Below are positions 36,436 through 42,418 of a stretch of DNA of 42,418 bases, piece after piece (position 1 is the stretch's first letter; the number at the start of each line of letters is the position of its first letter). The DNA lies in the IMG/VR virus record IMGVR_UViG_3300043331_000313, positions 1 to 42,418 of that record; one strand, given 5' to 3'. The translations under genes and the position numbers were made by a program. Under the pieces are notes generated by a model that was not told the DNA's origin, searched no databases, and worked only from the letters and a program-made list of their open reading frames with translations. Origin of the DNA: a virus.

Positions 36436-38248
36436 TGTTTGGCTTCCTCTTGTTGTGATTGGTGGCGGCTGCAATTCCGCCTGCGATGCCGATCGGCGCT
36501 ATCCCCGCCAGCAGATCGTTGCTGTCTCTGTTCTTTGGGTCGAAGCGGGCGAAGCGGGAGCGGACGTTGGCGGGGTCGAAGATGACGTTGAAGTCGGACT
36601 GTTCGTCCCGAATGCCGGTGTAGCCGCGCTCTTGCAGCTTTGCGTGCGCCAGTGCTTGCACCTCGGATCGCGTCTGATCCGGAGCGCGCAATTCCTTTTG
36701 CGCCTGTCGCAGCGCTTGCTGATATTCTGTCACCGGCGCGAGACGCCCGCGCGCGACTAGGGGCATGATGTTTCCGCCGGCCTCGCCAAAAGGCATGCGC
36801 GTGAAATCGATCGGTACAGATCGGTCGCCGATTTGCGTTCGCACGCCATCGCGTGACGGTGTGCCCGCATAAGATGCCGCGGTCTCCGGAGTCGTGCCCA
36901 CATAAACGCCCGGCCCATTGGCGCCAGAGCCGGATGGGCGCATCGCGCCAGCCACGTCGCGCTGTGTCCCGTGATACAGCGGCGTATCGACATCAAACCC
37001 CATCTCCCGCGCGCGCGCCATGCGTGACGCTTCGTCCATTGGGAGATCGTCAGCACGGCCCCTCACGGGCAAATAATATGACGGCGGACCTGATCCATAA
37101 GCGTCCGCCGCGCGATAGCCTCTGCGAGAAAGAACGCCGGGCAGAAAATCGTTGATGACGTTTTCGACGTAAACGCCGTCAAAACCGCCCGAACGCGCTT
37201 GGTCCTCCACCGCGTTCATCAACGCGCGAAAACCACCTCCGCCGGTGCCGCGCTCGTTAATCGGGAGACTGCGTGTAGAGCCGCTATCGTCTGCGCGCTT
37301 TACAGACGATATCTCAAGCGCTCGCTGGCGGCGACCGCCGATCATCGCCCCTTCATTTTTTCGCAGATAGACGGAGTACCCACCGGTATTGACCCACGCA
37401 TCCCTGCGGGGCGACGACAAAAATTCGAAGATTGGCTGCGTATCAACCACGCCGGCGCGAGAGCCGGCGTCCCCGCGCAATAATTGCCGTAGTTGCGACT
37501 GCGTTGCGCCGGGTGTGCCATAGCTTGCGCGGTCGGCAGCTATAAGCCGGCGCACTAGAGCGCGCTGCTCATCGGAGCCGCGACCAGAGCGGACCCACCG
37601 CACTAGGGTCATGGCTTGGTCTTCCGACATGCCGATTTGCGCGGCAATGTCTGGCGCTGACGGAGCATCAGTTCGCCCCCAACTCGCCGCCTCAGCCAAA
37701 TCACCGCTCCCGCCCACAAGGCTTTGGCGAAACTCCTGACGCGGGCGGATCGGTAAGCCGCCAGGGCCGATCTCGCGCGCCGGGTTGGGAAGGCGCGGCG
37801 GCGCTTCCAGCACCTCGGCGGCAGCACGCGGTGCGGCGCCACGAAGCGTCGGCGCAATCATGCCGCTTAGCCCCAGCGCGGCCATGCTGCCTTCCAGCGC
37901 CGCTGTCGGCGCATCGCCATAGCCTGCCGCACGCACGGCACGGCGCACGCTGGGCAACCCCGTGGTTTCAAGCACGTCTTGACCTAGCTGCTCGACATGC
38001 GTTGGCCGGCCATAGGGGATGCGCGGGTCGGAAAGCTCACGCCCCTGCGCATACATGCCCATGCCGCGCTGCTGGTTCTCACGGCGCTCGTTCGCCCGCG
38101 CTTCGTTTTGAGCTTGACGACGCACGCCGGCATTGTCGTCCCGCAGCCGCTCCGTCAGTGGCCGCATGCTCCGCGCGCGTCGGCGCGGCGCGTCGTAGCG
38201 ATAATCTTGCAGCGAAAATTGGCCTATTCCGCGCACGCGGTCGTTCAT
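36425..38248 (-). CDS. Multidomain virion protein with GNAT-like and ADP-ribosyltransferase-like domains
   Basis: 607 residues. Basic N-terminus (about 1-90), a membrane-like helix region near 115-135, then a GNAT-like segment near 275-395 (GTGGGGFRALMNAVEDQARS; DGVYVENVINDFLPGVLSRR; RRGYRA). Residues about 405-590 match the ART domain of phage polyvalent proteins: YHGT with His426, a Gly-rich GVYVGTTPETAASYAG, and the ending NVIFDPANVRSRFARFDPKN. Such proteins are carried in the virion or injected and modify host targets. Its start codon faces a plus-strand gene 14 bases away. Activity is not proven. Confidence 0.8.
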   Translation of the reverse strand: MNDRVRGIGQFSLQDYRYDAPRRRARSMRPLTERLRDDNAGVRRQAQNEARANERRENQQRGMGMYAQGRELSDPRIPYGRPTHVEQLGQDVLETTGLPSVRRAVRAAGYGDAPTAALEGSMAALGLSGMIAPTLRGAAPRAAAEVLEAPPRLPNPAREIGPGGLPIRPRQEFRQSLVGGSGDLAEAASWGRTDAPSAPDIAAQIGMSEDQAMTLVRWVRSGRGSDEQRALVRRLIAADRASYGTPGATQSQLRQLLRGDAGSRAGVVDTQPIFEFLSSPRRDAWVNTGGYSVYLRKNEGAMIGGRRQRALEISSVKRADDSGSTRSLPINERGTGGGGFRALMNAVEDQARSGGFDGVYVENVINDFLPGVLSRRGYRAADAYGSGPPSYYLPVRGRADDLPMDEASRMARAREMGFDVDTPLYHGTQRDVAGAMRPSGSGANGPGVYVGTTPETAASYAGTPSRDGVRTQIGDRSVPIDFTRMPFGEAGGNIMPLVARGRLAPVTEYQQALRQAQKELRAPDQTRSEVQALAHAKLQERGYTGIRDEQSDFNVIFDPANVRSRFARFDPKNRDSNDLLAGIAPIGIAGGIAAATNHNKRKPNNAS

Positions 38249-38250
38249 GT

Positions 38251-38256
38251 TACGCT
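38251..38256 (+). promoter_or_regulatory. Putative leaderless -10 for 38263 gene
   Basis: TACGCT lies exactly 6 bases before ATG 38263 and is preceded by TG at -1 spacing, like the element before 39089. No clear -35 is visible. Confidence 0.45.
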
Positions 38257-38262
38257 TTGCCC

Positions 38263-38517
38263 ATGAAGCGCTTCGTCCTCACCTCTCTCGCAATCGTTCT
38301 TGGCGTCGGCCTTGGCGTCGGCGCGGTCAATCTGCTCGCTGTGGGTTTGGCCCATGCCGAGCACGCGCGGCTGAACCCGGATCGGGCTTATGAGCCGCCC
38401 CTGGACGTGCATCTCGCCAGGACGCGCTATGTCTGCGATCCCGAAGAACGAAAGCTCGACCTGGTTGTCACGACCCAATCCGGCGACGTCTGGCTGAAGA
38501 CGCTGCGCGACTGCTGA
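38263..38517 (+). CDS. Small membrane-anchored or secreted protein, opposite to late operon
   Basis: 84 residues. One hydrophobic N-terminal segment (FVLTSLAIVLGVGLGVGAVN, then LLAVGLAHA) is either an anchor or an uncleaved signal. The extracytoplasmic part contains two cysteines (YVCDPEERK; LRDC) that could pair. It fills the 271-base gap between two minus-strand late genes exactly, which argues it is real. There is no ribosome site; the -10-like element suggests a leaderless transcript. A lysogen-expressed 'moron' is one reading. Confidence 0.72.
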   Translation: MKRFVLTSLAIVLGVGLGVGAVNLLAVGLAHAEHARLNPDRAYEPPLDVHLARTRYVCDPEERKLDLVVTTQSGDVWLKTLRDC

Positions 38518-38519
38518 GA

Positions 38520-39074
38520 TCATCGCCGCCACAGCTTCCGCTTGGGCGGCGCATCTGCCGGCTGTCGTGGCGCAAGCAGCGCGCCCGTCGCCGGGTTGTA
38601 TGCATAGCTCTGATCTTCTGACGGCGGGGCCGGGCTCATATCCGGCCCATGGGCCAGCACGTCAGCGATGGACACAGTGTTGAGATAGCGCTGCGGCTCT
38701 TGCGCGCTCCACACCCCGGCTTGCTGCTCACGTCGCAATTCGTTGGCCGGCGCAACCCAGCCCGGCATGGGCGCGTAGGGATTGGCTTGCAGGAACTCTG
38801 AGGCCGACGATGCGCGCCGCGCTGCCGCGGGATCGCTGAGCCCAGCGCCGCGGGGCGTAAACTCCCGCACTCTTGGCGCGCGGGTGAGCGTTGGAGCCAT
38901 GTCGCGTTCACGGATCACGCCCGGCAAGCCGCGTTGGGCTTCGAGAGCGAAGAACTCATTCGGCGGCGCGGCGCGAAGCTGGCGACGATCCAGCGACAAG
39001 CGGTTGGGGTTGCGTGGAAGCGGGTTGGGCAATTCAACGACTTGACGCCAGAGGTCCTCAACCGTCTCGGCCAT
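38520..39074 (-). CDS. Proline/arginine-rich virion-module protein
   Basis: 184 residues, soluble, Pro/Arg/Ala-rich, probably disordered. The opening AETVEDLWRQVVELPNPLPR is helical; the rest is low in conserved features. Near the end it has YAYNPATGALLAPRQP, resembling RLRYNPATGQIE at the end of the 397-residue ejection-module protein. It lies among virion genes and its start codon faces a plus-strand gene 14 bases away. No ribosome site beyond GGGG is seen. Confidence 0.65.
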   Translation of the reverse strand: MAETVEDLWRQVVELPNPLPRNPNRLSLDRRQLRAAPPNEFFALEAQRGLPGVIRERDMAPTLTRAPRVREFTPRGAGLSDPAAARRASSASEFLQANPYAPMPGWVAPANELRREQQAGVWSAQEPQRYLNTVSIADVLAHGPDMSPAPPSEDQSYAYNPATGALLAPRQPADAPPKRKLWRR

Positions 39075-39076
39075 GC

Positions 39077-39082
39077 TATGGT
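39077..39082 (+). promoter_or_regulatory. Putative leaderless -10 for 39089 gene
   Basis: TATGGT, preceded by TGC (extended -10 form), lies exactly 6 bases before ATG 39089. The 20 bases ending at the ATG match 16 of 20 with the same region before ATG 38263. Confidence 0.5.
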
Positions 39083-39088
39083 TGCCCC

Positions 39089-39361
39089 ATGTGGAAACTC
39101 ATCACCGTGCCAATGGCGCTGATCAGCGTGCTCGTGATGCCCCTCGCCGGAGGCGCTGGGGTTCTCATTGCAGCCGTCCTGTGTCTGATTGCTGTGTGTA
39201 TCCAGGACGAGACGATCCGCCGTCAGGCCGCTCGGATTGAAGAGCTTGAACGAGCGATTGATATGCCGGGATCAACGCAGGGTCCCGCGCTGCAAGCTGA
39301 GCCAATTCCTGGGTGGCGCGTCGCAGACCGGCGACGTTACCGGATCGAGAGGCGCTCGTAA
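39089..39361 (+). CDS. Small membrane protein antisense to a late gene
   Basis: 90 residues from ATG 39089. Two hydrophobic segments in the first 42 residues (ITVPMALISVLVMPLAGGAG, then VLIAAVLCLIAVCI) and a charged helical then polar C-terminus (RRQAARIEELERAIDM). No ribosome site; probably leaderless. Its last 197 bases lie opposite the 3' end of the 767-codon late gene, so transcription of one could interfere with the other. Not a recognised family. Confidence 0.65.
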   Translation: MWKLITVPMALISVLVMPLAGGAGVLIAAVLCLIAVCIQDETIRRQAARIEELERAIDMPGSTQGPALQAEPIPGWRVADRRRYRIERRS

Positions 39362-41468
39362 GCCAACGCACGAACGCAGGGTTGGTCAGCGCCTCGCCAG
39401 AGATCGCCATCGTCGCCAGCAAGCCCAGCGTCGGCCCTGCCGTTGCGGGATTGAGCAAGCCTGCACCGATGCCGACATTCTGCACATTGATGCCAGAGCG
39501 CGACGCATTCGCCATGCGCTCGACGCCCTTCTGATAGCCCGCGACCTGGGCCAAATTATCAAGCGCTGCCGCCAATTCGCCGTCGCCTTGACTGAACAAA
39601 ATGCGCCGACCTTCCTTTGAAAGCCGCGCATAGTTTGAAACGAAATTGTCCACGCTGAACGCGCCCGGCTCCAATACCGCAGGATTTCCAGGATTGGGTT
39701 TGCCCAGATCATCAATGACCGTCGCGGCGACCTCGCGCCATTCGTCGGGCTTAAGCGAGCGGCGGAGAGATTGGAGCGCACGCGCATTCTCGCGCCCGCC
39801 TTCCTGCGCCAGCGCCACGATGCGGCGATACGCTTGCGCACCGCCGCCTTGCGCGAAAGGCTGCAAGGCATTTTTGATGCGCTGCTGTCCCGCGCGATAG
39901 TATTGATCGACGCGGCGCAGCTGCTGCGCGGCCACGTCGCCGCCGATCGCTGACGCGGATGCGAAAATGTCGTCCGTAAGCGCCGCCTCAAGGCGTTGCA
40001 GCGAAGCATCGTCAATGGTCTGACGCAGTTGCGGATTGCGCTGCGCCTCGCGAACCCACGTGCGCAGGGCGCGAAGATCATTGAACCGCATGGCGCCGCG
40101 ATCTGCTTCCAGCGCCCCTGCGATTTTCCCGAGCAGGGGATCATTGACAAGATCGGCCACATTCGGCGCGGCCACGCGGGAGCGAATGGCGTTAAGCGCC
40201 GCTTCAGTTGATTGCGTCGTAACTTGTGATCCGACGCCGCCGTTCAGCAATGCGGACTCGTCGCGCGCAATGGTGGAGAAAACCCGATCGTAGAGTGCGT
40301 TTGCCTTCGCCGCGAAGCTCCAATCTCGTGTCGGCGTTGAAGCGGCAGGGCCTGGAGGCGGCGACACGCTGCGGTCACGCGCGAACCGATTGACGCCGCG
40401 CTGGATGCTTTCGCCCACCTGCTCACGCGGGCCGTGCTGCCCAAAATCAGCTGAGATGCGCGCCGCCGCGTCGCGTGTGTCGTCCAGCGAGTTTTGCAGA
40501 GCGCGCCGAACGCGCCCGCCGGCGATGAAGTTTTCGCCAACAAGCTTGGACATGCCCGCCGACGCACCGCCCTGGATCGCGGCAAGGTTTGGCCGCACGC
40601 CGGCTTGCTCGAATTGCTGTGCTCTTTGAACCGACCGTGAGGGCAGGTTCATCAAACGCGGAACCGCATTTGCAACAGACTGAAGCGCCCCTGCCGTGCT
40701 GGCGCCAGCCAACGTGTCCGCAATCGTGCTGGGCAGCCGCTCTTGCAGTGTGTCGCCTTCCGCGCGCGCCATGGCTGGCGGCGCGGTCAAGCCAGCGCCA
40801 AGCTGCGCCGCGCCTCTTGCCGTGCGGATGCCAGACGCAGCCACCGGAGCCGCTACGTTCACCGCCGACGCCGCACCGCGTTCATTGGCTTCTCGCGCTG
40901 CGCTCATCACGCCGCCTTGGTCGCCAGACAGACGCGCGCGCTCCAAATCTACTTGCGCCGCCTCTTCATCGACAAAAGGCCCGTAGGTGATTTCGCGCGC
41001 GATCTGTGGGAGGTTTTGCGCGATCTGCTCCGGAAGCTGCGGAAGGTTGGCGACGCCCTCGCTGATCCGCTCCCCAGTCTGCGAGGCAATCTCGCCCAAA
41101 TCGGTTGGCGATTGTGCGGACCTGGACAGGAAGCCGATAAGGCCAGTCGCGTCAGCGCCAAGCTGCATGCGGCGATCTGGATCGAGCAAAGCCCCGATGC
41201 CGGGAACGCCGCCCAAGCCATGGGGCAGCGACGCCATTTGCATCCTGCGCCGATTGTCAGCGGTGCGCTCAGCCTGCCCCTGCAAGGCGTCCAGAGCCAC
41301 CGTGTCCGTTTTCTGGCCCTTGCCGCGCGTAGGTGCGCCGAGATTGCTCCCGCCGCGCACGGAACGCCGTGGCGCGCCAAATCGCGCTTGCATGGCGCTC
41401 GCCATGACCTCGCGCGGCGTGCCGTCCGGAAACTCGATTTCCTCGCCGTTCGGCCCGACGACGATCAT
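39165..41468 (-). CDS. Large virion/ejection protein
   Basis: 767 residues. The N-terminus (IEFPDGTPREVMASAMQARF) is a short motif found at the start of many phage internal virion proteins. Residues about 190-260 are Ala/Gly-rich with mild hydrophobic segments. The remaining 450 residues are long charged helices, e.g. DLRALRTWVREAQRNPQLRQ. No lysozyme or protease motif is seen. Size and location next to two other helical proteins fit a DNA-ejection protein that forms the channel across the periplasm. Confidence 0.75.
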   Translation of the reverse strand: MIVVGPNGEEIEFPDGTPREVMASAMQARFGAPRRSVRGGSNLGAPTRGKGQKTDTVALDALQGQAERTADNRRRMQMASLPHGLGGVPGIGALLDPDRRMQLGADATGLIGFLSRSAQSPTDLGEIASQTGERISEGVANLPQLPEQIAQNLPQIAREITYGPFVDEEAAQVDLERARLSGDQGGVMSAAREANERGAASAVNVAAPVAASGIRTARGAAQLGAGLTAPPAMARAEGDTLQERLPSTIADTLAGASTAGALQSVANAVPRLMNLPSRSVQRAQQFEQAGVRPNLAAIQGGASAGMSKLVGENFIAGGRVRRALQNSLDDTRDAAARISADFGQHGPREQVGESIQRGVNRFARDRSVSPPPGPAASTPTRDWSFAAKANALYDRVFSTIARDESALLNGGVGSQVTTQSTEAALNAIRSRVAAPNVADLVNDPLLGKIAGALEADRGAMRFNDLRALRTWVREAQRNPQLRQTIDDASLQRLEAALTDDIFASASAIGGDVAAQQLRRVDQYYRAGQQRIKNALQPFAQGGGAQAYRRIVALAQEGGRENARALQSLRRSLKPDEWREVAATVIDDLGKPNPGNPAVLEPGAFSVDNFVSNYARLSKEGRRILFSQGDGELAAALDNLAQVAGYQKGVERMANASRSGINVQNVGIGAGLLNPATAGPTLGLLATMAISGEALTNPAFVRWLTSASRSGNVAGLRRATQELAQLAARDPALIPAYQSLVQALQSERPDGGSSRPGYTQQSDTGRLQ

Positions 41469-42418
41469 TCGATCTGGCCCGTCGCCGGGTTGTAGCGCAG
41501 GCGTGACGGCGCGCCGCCGCCTTGCGGTTGTTGCTGGACGCCGCCGCCCATTTCCTCACGCGCCGCGCGCACCGCTGTTTGCGTGCGTTGAAGCTGTGAG
41601 CGCACCGATCGGACGGCAGATTGCACCTGACGCGTGCTTTGCGCAGTGTCGAGACTGCGCATCGTGTTGCCGAGAAGCTCAAGCTCTCGAACGGCGATCG
41701 AGCCCAGAGCGCCGCCCGTTTCGGAGTTGCGCCGCATCTCCGCCAACGTCTCAAAGCTCAAAATCGCACGCACCGGCTCCAGCGCCTGATCCAAATCCCT
41801 CGCCGCCGTGCCGCCAACGCCGCGGAGCGCCTGGCCCACGCCGCCGGTCGAATCCCAACTGATTAGGCCCTCGGCCTCATTGAGCGCGTCCACCGCGTTT
41901 TGAAGCGACCGCTCGGACGACTCCAACCGCCCCGCTTGCGCACGCCCTGCGTCATTGGCGCGAATATCCGCTGGCCCGCCGGGAATGGCTTCAAGGTTGC
42001 CGTCGCCAGTGAAGCGATAGCCGGAGGGCGGCGCGCTCATGCCTGGGCTACGTTGCGAAGCCGCAAACGGCAGGGTGCGGCGGGCCTCGTCCACGGACTG
42101 ATCAACGCGAACGTCGCCCACCTCGCGTTGTTCGCGCACGCGGAGCGGGATCAACGATTCCGCCTGCGCCAACTCATCCGCCATGCCGCGCTCACGCTGG
42201 AAGTCATCGAACCGCATCTGCGCGGCTTGCTCGGGTGCTGCGGATGACAGCGCGCCAATCATCGCGTTTAGGCGCTCATCGGGCGCACCGCCCGTCACTT
42301 GCGACGCCTGCGTCAACGCCGCGCGGCGGGCTTGCTCCTGCTGCCGCTCGTTCGCTTCTGTATCGAGCCGGTCCTGCTCGCCTTCCATCGCCGCCTTGGT
42401 GCGGAAATAGGACTCGCC
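41465..42418 (-). CDS. Putative DNA-ejection/internal virion protein, C-terminal part (gene crosses contig junction)
   Basis: Continuation of the gene starting at 337; the codons in 42322-42418 repeat those in 1-97. Charged helices (RFDDFQRERGMADELAQAES; RSLDTAQSTRQVQSAVRSVR) dominate, with a Gly/Gln-rich linker and an ending RLRYNPATGQIE similar to a motif in the 184-residue protein at 38520-39074. It overlaps the 767-residue gene by 4 bases (ATGA). Probably an internal virion or ejection protein. Confidence 0.8.
   Translation of the reverse strand, partial: GESYFRTKAAMEGEQDRLDTEANERQQEQARRAALTQASQVTGGAPDERLNAMIGALSSAAPEQAAQMRFDDFQRERGMADELAQAESLIPLRVREQREVGDVRVDQSVDEARRTLPFAASQRSPGMSAPPSGYRFTGDGNLEAIPGGPADIRANDAGRAQAGRLESSERSLQNAVDALNEAEGLISWDSTGGVGQALRGVGGTAARDLDQALEPVRAILSFETLAEMRRNSETGGALGSIAVRELELLGNTMRSLDTAQSTRQVQSAVRSVRSQLQRTQTAVRAAREEMGGGVQQQPQGGGAPSRLRYNPATGQIE
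42322..42418. repeat. Terminal direct repeat, right copy
   Basis: Identical to 1-97. See the left copy. Confidence 0.93.

Overview
The window is a complete temperate bacteriophage genome, assembled as a circle and cut inside a gene. The first 97 bases (1-97) are repeated exactly at the end (42322-42418). Joining the ends restores one uninterrupted 397-codon minus-strand reading frame across the cut, so the unique circle is 42,321 bp. The sequence is GC-rich and most genes overlap by 1 to 4 bases (ATGA, TGATG, TTGA, GTGA). A phage-encoded GcrA regulator (a family tied to alphaproteobacteria), a threonine-tRNA 3' half at the attachment site, and several promoters that leave no room for a leader all point to an alphaproteobacterial host, perhaps of the Caulobacterales or a related order. 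The head and tail genes (682-residue portal, scaffold, coat protein, gp4-like adaptor, gp10-like stabiliser, no tape-measure or sheath) indicate a short-tailed, P22-like podovirus.

Layout. The lysogeny switch lies at 17.4-18.8 kb: a CI-like self-cleaving repressor (17776-18366, +), a Cro-like gene (17445-17693, -), a lipoprotein gene (18363-18683, -), and three copies of a 15-bp operator. Leftward from Cro, the minus strand carries a terminator, gcrA, a DnaB-type helicase, a lambda-O-like replication initiator with an internal iteron array (the likely origin), a run of small genes, then terminase, portal, scaffold, coat, adaptor, stabiliser, ejection proteins, tail fibres and a lysis cassette. 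This run passes through the contig junction and ends at 30332. Rightward from 18796, the plus strand carries an NTase-like gene, an HNH protein, a RecT-like annealing protein, NinB, an excisionase-like gene, integrase and attP. About 18 small accessory genes follow, then a divergent ribbon-helix-helix regulator module, and a membrane protein that ends at a strong terminator (30283-30313).

How it works together. CI presumably holds the leftward Cro promoter and the rightward recombination promoter, which share an almost identical sequence. Cleavage of CI at Ala85-Gly86 would release both. The leftward product initiates replication and later builds virions. The rightward product supplies recombination, excision and host-modifying small proteins. 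Two small plus-strand membrane genes are inserted head to head within the late region, each with a -10-like element exactly 6 bases before its ATG.

Most notable points: a virion protein with GNAT-like and ADP-ribosyltransferase-like domains (36425-38248); a PAPS-reductase-family enzyme between ejection-protein genes; an inner spanin with an extra two-helix N-terminus, an embedded outer spanin and a 31-residue membrane peptide; a secreted fibre-like protein; a structural gene whose start appears to be ATA; and no recognisable endolysin.
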